From: Firmicutes bacterium CAG:646
GTDB lineage: Bacteria; Bacillota; Clostridia; Lachnospirales; Lachnospiraceae
Assembly (NCBI GenBank): GCA_000432335.1
Contig: HF995382.1
Coordinates: 32,874 to 59,121, forward strand
Direction of reading: 5' to 3'
DNA: 26,248 bases
Shown here one piece after another: positions 15,047-22,077 of the stretch (positions are counted from its first letter, which is position 1; each line of letters begins with the position of its first letter). A program made the position numbers and the translations under genes. The notes under the pieces were generated by a model that saw nothing but the letters and a program-made list of their open reading frames with translations, did no database searches and had not been told where the DNA came from.

Positions 15047-15832
15047 ATGAAAAATGAATTATTTTCGATAGGCCCTTTCACCGTATACGGTTATGGTCTG
15101 ATGATCGCGCTGGGGGTGATCGCAGCTTATCTGGTGGGGGAGTATCGGGCAAAAAAATATCGTCTGGATCCGGACCGTATTCTGACGATTGTGATCTGGG
15201 CTCTGCTGGGAGGGTTTCTGGGTTCCAAGCTGTTGTATATCCTGACCCAGTTGGATGAGATTATGAAGAATCCTGGTTTGCTGATGGATCTTTCTGATGG
15301 CTTTGTAGTGTATGGAGGTATTATCGGAGGAATTTTGGCGGCAATGGTTTACTGTCGGGTGAAAAAATTGCCGTTTTTCCAGTATTTTGACCTTTTGATT
15401 CCTTCGGTAGCTCTTGCGCAGGGCTTTGGGCGGATCGGCTGCTTTCTGGCAGGCTGCTGTTATGGAAGAGAAACCAGCTGCCCCATCGGCATCGTATTTC
15501 ACGATTCCGCTTATGCGCCCAACGGTGTGAGTCTGATTCCCACACAGTTAATCTCCAGTGGACTGGATTTTCTTCATTTTCTGGTTCTGATCTGGTTTGC
15601 AAAACGCAAAAAAGGAGACGGACAGGTGGCAGGATTGTATCTGATCTGCTATAGTGTAGGAAGATTTATTTTAGAATTTTTCCGTGGAGACCTGATCCGT
15701 GGAAGCGTGGGAACACTTTCCACTTCTCAGTTTATTTCTATCTTTGCCTGTATCGCCGGTGTGATTCTGGTGATCGCAAGAAATGGAAAATTCCAGGCAG
15801 AAAAGGCAGAAGAAAAGCAGGAAGAAGCATAA
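15047..15832 (+). CDS. lgt: Prolipoprotein diacylglyceryl transferase
   Basis: Lgt transfers diacylglycerol from phosphatidylglycerol to the lipobox cysteine of prolipoproteins in the cytoplasmic membrane. The 261-residue protein has about seven membrane segments. Recognisable family regions are the N-terminal GPFTVYGYGLMIALGVIAAY, the YGGIIGGI segment, and the signature GRIGCFLAGCCYGR at about 128-141. The C-terminal GRFILEFFRGD carries the conserved Arg/Glu residues. It has its own promoter and the ribosome site AAAGGTGG. No other gene shares the transcript: a terminator-like hairpin follows beyond the structured element. The lipoprotein at 7985-8965 is a plausible substrate. Confidence 0.96.
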   Translation: MKNELFSIGPFTVYGYGLMIALGVIAAYLVGEYRAKKYRLDPDRILTIVIWALLGGFLGSKLLYILTQLDEIMKNPGLLMDLSDGFVVYGGIIGGILAAMVYCRVKKLPFFQYFDLLIPSVALAQGFGRIGCFLAGCCYGRETSCPIGIVFHDSAYAPNGVSLIPTQLISSGLDFLHFLVLIWFAKRKKGDGQVAGLYLICYSVGRFILEFFRGDLIRGSVGTLSTSQFISIFACIAGVILVIARNGKFQAEKAEEKQEEA

Positions 15833-15837
15833 AAGTT

Positions 15838-16001
15838 GTAACAATTCAGCCTGCGCCATTCGTAAAACCGCACTGCGTGCTTATCGTGGCTAACGCCACT
15901 GTTTTACTCATTGACAGGCGCTTAGCTCATACAGATGTCCGCTTGCAAAAACATGCAAGCATGTTTTGTGCCTCACGTACACTGTATGGTTGAACTGTTA
16001 C
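15838..16001. repeat. Multi-hairpin element bounded by imperfect inverted repeats
   Basis: The ends 15838-15851 and 15988-16001 form a 14-position inverted repeat (12 Watson-Crick pairs, one G-T, one mismatch). Inside, 15853-15857 pairs with 15917-15921 and 15862-15868 with 15901-15907 to enclose two hairpins: 15870-15880 with a TGC loop and 15886-15899 with a TAAC loop. A second arm pairs 15928-15934 with 15982-15988 and encloses an 8-bp CAAG-capped hairpin (15948-15967). It lies in the 3' untranslated region of lgt. No open frame of note crosses it. It is likely either a non-autonomous (MITE-like) repeat or a structured RNA; only one copy is in this window. Confidence 0.55.
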
Positions 16002-16016
16002 TAAAATTTACGAAAG

Positions 16017-16059
16017 AGCTGTCATGGCGTGGGCGCTTATTACCCGCCGGGCAGCTTTT
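16017..16059 (+). terminator. Candidate intrinsic terminator after lgt
   Basis: AGCTG (16017-16021) pairs with CAGCT (16052-16056). Inside it GGC/GCC and GGG/CCC pair with a 2-base bulge around a 9-base loop. A TTTTATATTTT tract follows the stem. It would end the lgt transcript after the structured element. The stem is less perfect than the 7941-7970 terminator. Confidence 0.55.
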
Positions 16060-16081
16060 ATATTTTCCGGTAAAGGGATAG

Positions 16082-16110
16082 TTGCCGTTCTTTTTTGGGT
16101 ATGGTAAAAT
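16082..16110 (+). promoter_or_regulatory. Sigma-A promoter of the methyltransferase-hslO-nadE group
   Basis: TTGCCG (16082-16087), a 17-base spacer and TAAAAT (16105-16110), with a TG one base before the -10 box. The gene starts 32 bases further on. Confidence 0.75.
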
Positions 16111-16142
16111 GTTTTTCTAGGAAAAAGAAAGGGGAGACGATC

Positions 16143-16925
16143 ATGGAAGAATCTTATAGAAGCTTTGCTCAGGTCTATGATCTTTTTATGGATAATATTG
16201 ATTATCCCTCCTGGAGCGCATATTTGTCCGGGCTTTTGAGAGAATATGGAGTGGATGACGGTCTTGTGCTGGAATTGGGCTGCGGGACGGGAAGTATGAC
16301 ACAGCTTCTGGCGCAGAAGGGCTATGATATGATCGGGGTAGATAATTCTCTGGATATGCTGGAGATTGCTATGGACAAGAAGGAAGAAAGTGGGCAGGAT
16401 ATTCTATATCTTTTGCAGGATATGCGGGAGTTTGAACTGTATGGAACGGTGCGGGCGGTGGTGAGCTGCTGCGATTCCGTGAACTATATTTTGGAGGAAG
16501 AAGATCTTCTGACGGTGTTTCGACTGGTAAATAATTATCTGGACCCGGGAGGAGTCTTTATCTTTGATATGAATACCCCTTATAAGTACGAAACGATGTT
16601 GGGGGAGAGTACCATAGCGGAAAACAGAGAAGAGGGAAGCTTTATCTGGGAAAATTATTTTGATGCGGATACCAGGATCAATGAGTACGCTCTGACGCTG
16701 TTTATCCGGGAACAGGAAGAATTATATCGAAAATACGAAGAATTTCATTATCAAAAGGCTTATGAGATCCCACAGGTGATCCGTCTTTTGGAAGCGGCAG
16801 GATTGGAGTTTGTGGCAGTGTATGACGCCTTTACCCATGAGCCGCCCAGAGCGGATAGTGAAAGGATTCATGTGATCGCAAGAGAAAAGGGAAAGAACAG
16901 ACAGGAGGATAACAAAAATGAGTGA
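16143..16925 (+). CDS. Class I SAM-dependent methyltransferase
   Basis: A 260-residue Rossmann-fold methyltransferase. Motif I is LVLELGCGTGSMTQLL (about 40-55), followed by the acidic motif II MIGVDNSLDMLEIA and the conserved VSCCDSVNYI region. The C-terminal half is the extra domain seen in small-molecule methyltransferases of this group (FIFDMNTPYKY, YHYQKAYEIPQVIRLLEAAG-like segment, then HVIAREKG). The substrate is unknown. The frame runs upstream to 16095, but AAAGGGGAG lies ahead of the ATG at 16143. Its end overlaps hslO by 8 bases, so translation is coupled. Confidence 0.9.
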   Translation: MEESYRSFAQVYDLFMDNIDYPSWSAYLSGLLREYGVDDGLVLELGCGTGSMTQLLAQKGYDMIGVDNSLDMLEIAMDKKEESGQDILYLLQDMREFELYGTVRAVVSCCDSVNYILEEEDLLTVFRLVNNYLDPGGVFIFDMNTPYKYETMLGESTIAENREEGSFIWENYFDADTRINEYALTLFIREQEELYRKYEEFHYQKAYEIPQVIRLLEAAGLEFVAVYDAFTHEPPRADSERIHVIAREKGKNRQEDNKNE

Positions 16926-17799
16926 TTATATTGTAAGAGCAACGGCAGCAAATGCTCAGATCCGGGCATTTGCCGCTACAACGAGAGATTTGGTGGAGGT
17001 TGCCAGAAAATCTCATGATACCAGTCCGGTAGCAACGGCAGCTTTGGGAAGACTTCTCACTGGGGGAGCGATGATGGGTGTGATGATGAAGGGAGATAAG
17101 GACGTACTTACCCTTCAGATCAAGTGCAGCGGTCCTATCGGCGGTCTGACTGTGACGGCAGATTCCCGGGGAAATGTAAAAGGTTATGTGAATCAGCCCC
17201 AGGTAATCTTACCAGCAAATGCCCAGGGAAAACTTGATGTGGGCGGCGCTCTGGGATTGGGCGTTCTCAGCGTGATCAAAGATTTGGGACTGAAAGAACC
17301 TTATGTGGGGCAGACCGAATTAAAGACAGGGGAGATCGGGGATGATCTCACTTATTATTTTGCCAGCAGTGAGCAGGTGCCTTCCGCAGTGGGACTGGGC
17401 GTTCTCATGGAGAAGGATAATACGGTTCGTCAGGCGGGAGGATTTATCATTCAGCTGATGCCTTTTGCCGAAGAAGAAGTGATCGCTCAGTTGGAAAAAA
17501 AGCTGGCAGAGGTGACTTCTGTGACGGAATTACTGGATCAGGGCTATACGCCGGAGATGCTGCTGGAGAAGCTTTTGGGAAATATGGGACTGGAGATCAA
17601 CGAAAAGATAGAAACAGGATTTTCCTGTAATTGCGATAAAGTGAGAGTGGGAAAAGTTCTGATCAGTCTGGGAGAAAAAGAACTGCAGTCTATGATCGAC
17701 GAGGGACAGGATATAGAGCTGAACTGCCATTTTTGTAATACCAACTATAAATTTACTGTTGAGGAATTGAAAGAGCTTCTGGAACTTGCCAGAAAGTAG
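16918..17799 (+). CDS. hslO: Hsp33, redox-regulated holdase chaperone
   Basis: Hsp33 is a cytoplasmic chaperone that binds unfolding proteins once oxidised. The 293-residue length is normal. The N-terminal domain carries the family-like opening SDYIVRATAANAQIRAFAA, the KCSGPIGGLTVTADSRGNVK strand region and the VSVI-type glycine-rich segment. The C-terminal zinc redox switch has all four cysteines: Cys237-x-Cys239 and Cys270-x2-Cys273. The ATG at 16918 sits inside the preceding gene's end, with ACAGGAGG upstream. nadE follows after 10 bases with its own strong ribosome site. All key residues are present, so it should be functional. Confidence 0.97.
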   Translation: MSDYIVRATAANAQIRAFAATTRDLVEVARKSHDTSPVATAALGRLLTGGAMMGVMMKGDKDVLTLQIKCSGPIGGLTVTADSRGNVKGYVNQPQVILPANAQGKLDVGGALGLGVLSVIKDLGLKEPYVGQTELKTGEIGDDLTYYFASSEQVPSAVGLGVLMEKDNTVRQAGGFIIQLMPFAEEEVIAQLEKKLAEVTSVTELLDQGYTPEMLLEKLLGNMGLEINEKIETGFSCNCDKVRVGKVLISLGEKELQSMIDEGQDIELNCHFCNTNYKFTVEELKELLELARK

Positions 17800-17809
17800 G
17801 AGGAAGATC

Positions 17810-19726
17810 ATGAAACATGGATTTATTAAAGTCGCAGCGGGAACGCCTTACATTCAGGTGGCGGACTGCGTCCATAATACAGAAGAGATTCTCCGGCTGG
17901 TGCGGGAAATGAGCGCTCACGGAGCAAAAATCATGGGATTTCCGGAGCTTTGTATTACGGGATATACCTGCCAGGATCTGTTCTGGCAGAATGTGCTGCT
18001 GGACAGCGCGAAAGAGAGACTTTTGGGGCTGGCAGACGAGACAGAGAATGTGGATGGACTGATTGTAGTAGGGCTTCCTCTGGAGGTGGAGGGAAAACTT
18101 TATAATGCAGCGGCAGTGCTGAACAGGGGAAAGATTCTGGGTGTGGTGCCGAAAACAAATCTTCCCAATTATGCAGAATACTATGAAGTCCGTCATTTTA
18201 CACCGGCGGATGATATCATGCGCTGGATCAATCTGGGACGCCATAGAGACGTTCCTTTTGGAACTCGCTTGTTATTTTCCTGTCCGCAGATGGAAGGAAT
18301 GCAGGTGGCAGTGGAGATCTGTGAGGATCTTTGGGTTCCCCAACCGCCCAGTATTCGCCATGCCCTTGCCGGGGCAAATGTGATCGTGAACCTTTCGGCG
18401 GGGGATGAGGTTACCGGAAAAGAGGAATACAGGAGGAATCTGGTAAAAGGACAGTCTGCCCGGCTGGTTTGCGGCTATCTTTATGCCACAGCGGGCGAGG
18501 GAGAGTCTTCTACCGATCTGGTTTTCGGCGGGCATAATCTGATCGCAGAAAATGGTTGGCTGATTTCGGAGGCAAAGCGTTTTTCCAATGAGACGATTTA
18601 CGGGGATCTGGATATCCGTTATCTGATCACAGAGAGAAGAAAAATGACCACCTTCCCGGGAACCAGTGGGGAAGGATATCTGAAAATTTCTTTTGAACTG
18701 AAAAAAGAAGAAACTGTTCTGGAGAGAGAATTTTCACCGATGCCTTTTGTACCGGCAGATGTTCAGGAGAGAGCCAGAAGATGTGATGAAATTCTCACGA
18801 TCCAGGCTATGGGACTGAAAAAACGTTTGGCGCACACCCATTGCAGGAGCGCTGTTCTGGGGATTTCCGGAGGTCTGGACTCTACACTGGCGCTTCTGGT
18901 GACCGCAAGGGCGTTTGATTATCTGGGGATTCCCCGGGAAAACATCACTGCGGTGACGATGCCCTGTTTTGGAACTACAGACAGGACGTATCGGAATGCC
19001 TGTGAACTTACGGTAAAATTGGGAGCTATCCTGCGGGAGGTAGATATCAAAGAGGCGGTCACGCTGCATTTTCGTGATATCGGTCATGCCATGGACAATC
19101 ATGATGTGACTTATGAAAACAGTCAGGCAAGGGAACGTACGCAGGTGATTATGGATATCGCAAATCAGACGGGCGGCATGGTGATCGGAACGGGAGATTT
19201 ATCGGAATTAGCTCTGGGATGGGCTACTTATAATGGAGATCATATGTCCATGTATGGGGTCAATGGTTCGGTTCCCAAGACACTGGTGCGCCATCTGGTA
19301 CGCTATTACGCAGATACTTGTGAGGATGAGAAATTATCTCACATTCTTTTGGATGTGCTGGACACGCCGGTGAGTCCGGAATTGCTTCCTCCGAAGGATG
19401 GAGAAATCGCTCAGAAGACGGAAGATCTGGTGGGTCCCTATGAGCTTCACGATTTCTTCCTGTATTATATGCTGCGTATGGGATATGAGCCGGAGAAAAT
19501 ATATCGGATTGCCCGGAAATCATTTGCCGGAGTTTACGGGGAAGAAGAGATTTTGAAATGGCTGAAGAACTTTTATCGAAGATTCTTCATGCAGCAGTTT
19601 AAGCGATCCTGTCTGCCGGATGGTCCGAAGGTGGGAACCGTGGCGGTATCGCCTCGGGGAGATCTGAAGATGCCCAGTGATGGTTGCGCAAGGATTTGGC
19701 TGGATCAGGTGGAAAATTTAAAGTAG
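17810..19726 (+). CDS. nadE: Glutamine-dependent NAD+ synthetase
   Basis: This enzyme makes NAD+ from nicotinate adenine dinucleotide, ATP and glutamine. The 638-residue protein is the two-domain form. An N-terminal nitrilase-type glutaminase has the triad Glu46 (FPELCITGY), Lys115 (VVPKTNLPNY) and Cys171 (VEICEDLWVP), and a C-terminal synthetase has the ATP pyrophosphatase loop SGGLDS at 353-358. The frame extends upstream into hslO, but AGGAGGA lies just ahead of the ATG at 17810, which also gives the family start. Ammonia made in the first domain is channelled to the second. It belongs to the methyltransferase-hslO group by spacing (10 bases). Confidence 0.97.
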   Translation: MKHGFIKVAAGTPYIQVADCVHNTEEILRLVREMSAHGAKIMGFPELCITGYTCQDLFWQNVLLDSAKERLLGLADETENVDGLIVVGLPLEVEGKLYNAAAVLNRGKILGVVPKTNLPNYAEYYEVRHFTPADDIMRWINLGRHRDVPFGTRLLFSCPQMEGMQVAVEICEDLWVPQPPSIRHALAGANVIVNLSAGDEVTGKEEYRRNLVKGQSARLVCGYLYATAGEGESSTDLVFGGHNLIAENGWLISEAKRFSNETIYGDLDIRYLITERRKMTTFPGTSGEGYLKISFELKKEETVLEREFSPMPFVPADVQERARRCDEILTIQAMGLKKRLAHTHCRSAVLGISGGLDSTLALLVTARAFDYLGIPRENITAVTMPCFGTTDRTYRNACELTVKLGAILREVDIKEAVTLHFRDIGHAMDNHDVTYENSQARERTQVIMDIANQTGGMVIGTGDLSELALGWATYNGDHMSMYGVNGSVPKTLVRHLVRYYADTCEDEKLSHILLDVLDTPVSPELLPPKDGEIAQKTEDLVGPYELHDFFLYYMLRMGYEPEKIYRIARKSFAGVYGEEEILKWLKNFYRRFFMQQFKRSCLPDGPKVGTVAVSPRGDLKMPSDGCARIWLDQVENLK

Positions 19727-19756
19727 GTAAGGGAAAACGGTGGGAGGTTTTTACGT

Positions 19757-20629
19757 ATGCGAGAGATTATGATGGAGGCTGGTTTTCCGGAAGACGCAGT
19801 GGAAGATCTGCTGGAAAAAGCTGAAAAACTGAAAGAAAATGGAAAATGGGAAACATTGATGGCGCTGGCAGAAGAAACCATGGATGCCTATCCGGGAAAA
19901 AATCTTTTGGATGAAAAACTGGAAAAAGCGGAAGCTATGGAAGAGAAAACAGGAATTTCCCGCTACACGCTGGATATGCTCATGCTTTTGCAGTGCTGGA
20001 AAGTTCTGAAAAAACGATATGAGGAAAAAGGCATGTCTGTGGAGCTTTTTGACAATGCCTTAAAAGATGCAGCGTATAAACTGCAGGAGTGCCGGGCAGT
20101 TTATGGGATCAATGGAACCTTTGTGGGAGGGTGGAATCAGGGATTTTTTGCCATGACCCGATTTGCCTTGGGGCGTCTGCAGTTTGAGATGCTGAAATAT
20201 CCTTTTGACGATTCGTTTGTTCAGGATGGTGTGACAGTAAAAAAAGGAGATCCGGTGATCAATATGCATATTCCTTCCAGCGGACCTCTCCGGAAGGAAG
20301 AGGCAGAGGGTGCCATTCGTCAGGCGGCGGAATTTTTCGGAAAAGAATTTCCAGATGGAAGACCAGTGTTTGTGATGGCGTCCTGGCTTTTAGATACGGA
20401 TCTGATGAAGCTTTTGCCGGAGGGAAATACAAGAGAATTTGTGAAAAGATTTACCGTTCTTCAGGTAAATAAAAGCGATGTGTTTGAGGATGGCTGGAGA
20501 GTATTCACCAATGAGTGGACCGAAGAATTTGAAAAACTGCCCGGCCGTACGAAACTGCAGAGAGCCATTCGCGGCTACCTGCAGCAGGGCGGCAAGCTGG
20601 GCTATGGATATGGGATCTTTATTGGATAG
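19757..20629 (+). CDS. Acyltransferase-domain protein (NAT_N/GNAT_C-like)
   Basis: A 290-residue soluble protein that I match, by general appearance only, to the family usually annotated as acyltransferase-domain protein with an N-terminal helical part and a GNAT-like C-terminal part. Visible features are an acidic helical start, a central FFAMTRFALGRLQFEM segment, an INMHIPSSGPLRKEEAE stretch, a hydrophobic FVMASWLLD strand and the terminal GYLQQGGKLGYGYGIFIG. No acetyl-CoA P-loop can be assigned by eye, so the activity is uncertain. AGGAGG-like bases precede the ATG. It follows nadE by 30 bases and overlaps the convergent FMN-binding-like gene by 11 bases at the stops, leaving no room for a separate terminator. 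Confidence 0.6.
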   Translation: MREIMMEAGFPEDAVEDLLEKAEKLKENGKWETLMALAEETMDAYPGKNLLDEKLEKAEAMEEKTGISRYTLDMLMLLQCWKVLKKRYEEKGMSVELFDNALKDAAYKLQECRAVYGINGTFVGGWNQGFFAMTRFALGRLQFEMLKYPFDDSFVQDGVTVKKGDPVINMHIPSSGPLRKEEAEGAIRQAAEFFGKEFPDGRPVFVMASWLLDTDLMKLLPEGNTREFVKRFTVLQVNKSDVFEDGWRVFTNEWTEEFEKLPGRTKLQRAIRGYLQQGGKLGYGYGIFIG

Positions 20630-21065
20630 ACGCCTTCGCTAGAGCAGACCGGATAGCTTCCAAAAGAAGCATGGAGGTATATTTGTTATCCTCCTCGTAG
20701 GTGATGTTCTCTGTGGACTGGCTGCTGTAAATCTGTGAGGCGATGCTTTCCAGAGCTGGTTCCATAAGCGGGTACATAGCAGTGGTTGTCTTGCTGAGAT
20801 TGACCAGTTCAATGGAGTTGATGTGGTTGGTGTCCACCGTAACCTGTACATCAAAACTGTTATCGTTTAATTCGATGGAAGTGCTGTAGACTCCCGCCAC
20901 ATAGCGATCCGGCTCTGCATCCGCAGTGGCGGAAGTGGCTTTTTCCTTTTCCGGACCGAACATGATCACCAGAAGAGTGATCATCAGGATTGCCAGAACA
21001 AGGAAGATGGCAGTATAAATGATTTCTTTCATATGTAACACGACAATTTTAGTTTTGGAACTCAT
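20619..21065 (-). CDS. Membrane-anchored FMN-binding-like small protein
   Basis: A 148-residue protein with a single membrane helix (about 15-40, EIIYTAIFLVLAILMITLLV). A short polar linker precedes a small extracytoplasmic domain (about 55-148) whose strands (YVAGVYSTSIELNDNSFDVQ, VTVDTNHINSIELVNLS) resemble the FMN-binding (FMN_bind/RnfG-type) fold. The flavin-linking Ser/Thr cannot be assigned with confidence. The frame starts two codons earlier at a GTG (21071), but AAAGGAG is 7 bases from the ATG at 21065, so that start is chosen. It converges on the acyltransferase-like gene with an 11-base overlap of stop regions. The electron-transfer role is family inference. Confidence 0.65.
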   Translation of the reverse strand: MSSKTKIVVLHMKEIIYTAIFLVLAILMITLLVIMFGPEKEKATSATADAEPDRYVAGVYSTSIELNDNSFDVQVTVDTNHINSIELVNLSKTTTAMYPLMEPALESIASQIYSSQSTENITYEEDNKYTSMLLLEAIRSALAKASIQ

Positions 21066-21166
21066 ATACACACTCCTTTTGCATTGGTGAACAGTTCAGT
21101 TACTGTATATCATATGAGTGACTGGAAAAAATATGTCTCGAAAGGGAAGAAACAGAGGAATTTATT

Positions 21167-22063
21167 GTGGACATGAGAAGTTGTACCCTTTGTCCCCGGA
21201 TGTGCCGGGTAGATCGGACAGCAGGAGAAAAAGGGTTTTGTGGAATGGGAGTGGCGGTGCAGGGCGCCAGAGCCGCACTTCATATGTGGGAAGAACCCTG
21301 CATTTCTGGAAAAAAGGGTTCTGGAGCTATATTTTTTTCCGGCTGTACGCTGAAATGTGTGTTCTGTCAGAATCGGGAGATCGCGGAAGGAAAGTATGGA
21401 AAAGAGATTTCTTCCCAGAGGCTGACGGAGATTTTTCTGGAATTGCAGGGGAAGGGAGCGGCAAATATCAATCTGGTTACGGCGGGACATTTTGTCGTTC
21501 CGGTGAAGGAAGCACTTTTGAGGGCAAAGGAGCAGGGACTTGCGATTCCGGTAATTTACAATTCGGGAGGGTATGAGCGGGTGGAAACCCTTCGTTTTCT
21601 GGAGCCGGTGGTGGATGTGTGGATGCCGGATTTTAAGTATATGGACGGGCGGCTTGCCCGGGAATACTCAAAAGCAGAGGATTATCCGCAGACAGCGAAA
21701 AAGGCTTTGGAAGAAATGGTGCGCCAGGCGGGAGAATGCAGGTTTGATAAGGAGGGCTACATCCAAAAAGGGGTGATCGTCCGCCATTTGATTCTTCCCG
21801 GACATACCCGGGACTCTATGGAGATTCTTTCTTATCTTCACAAAACCTATGGAGAGCATATCTATATCAGTGTGATGAATCAGTATACACCTCTGCCTCA
21901 GGTGAAAGATCTAGAGCCTTTGAATCGAAAGGTAACCCGTAGAGAGTATCGGAGAGTGCTGGATTTTGCTCTGGAGCTGGGAATCGAGCAGGGATATTTT
22001 CAGGAGGGGGAGACGGCGAAGGAGAGCTTTATTCCCCTGTTTGATTATGAAGGATTAGAATAA
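21167..22063 (+). CDS. Radical SAM protein, PflA-like
   Basis: A 298-residue radical SAM enzyme of the PflA-like COG1313 type. An N-terminal Cys motif (Cys6, Cys9, Cys13, Cys24; CTLCPRMC and GFCG) is followed by the radical SAM cluster motif Cys60-x3-Cys64-x2-Cys67 (GCTLKCVFC). Later segments include NLVTAGHFV, YNSGGYERVETL and VDVWMPDFKYMDG. Such proteins act on unidentified partners and are not proven pyruvate-formate-lyase activators. The start is GTG at 21167 with GAGGA 7 bases ahead; an ATG two codons later would be 13 bases away. addB follows after 14 bases, so it appears to share a transcript with the recombination genes. The substrate cannot be read from the sequence. Confidence 0.85.
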   Translation: MDMRSCTLCPRMCRVDRTAGEKGFCGMGVAVQGARAALHMWEEPCISGKKGSGAIFFSGCTLKCVFCQNREIAEGKYGKEISSQRLTEIFLELQGKGAANINLVTAGHFVVPVKEALLRAKEQGLAIPVIYNSGGYERVETLRFLEPVVDVWMPDFKYMDGRLAREYSKAEDYPQTAKKALEEMVRQAGECRFDKEGYIQKGVIVRHLILPGHTRDSMEILSYLHKTYGEHIYISVMNQYTPLPQVKDLEPLNRKVTRREYRRVLDFALELGIEQGYFQEGETAKESFIPLFDYEGLE

Positions 22064-22077
22064 GAATGGAGTAAATT

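Noticed and set aside
21072..21160. Promoter for the radical SAM gene
   Set aside because: TTGGTG with TATCAT at 18 bases is possible but too weak to list as a feature.
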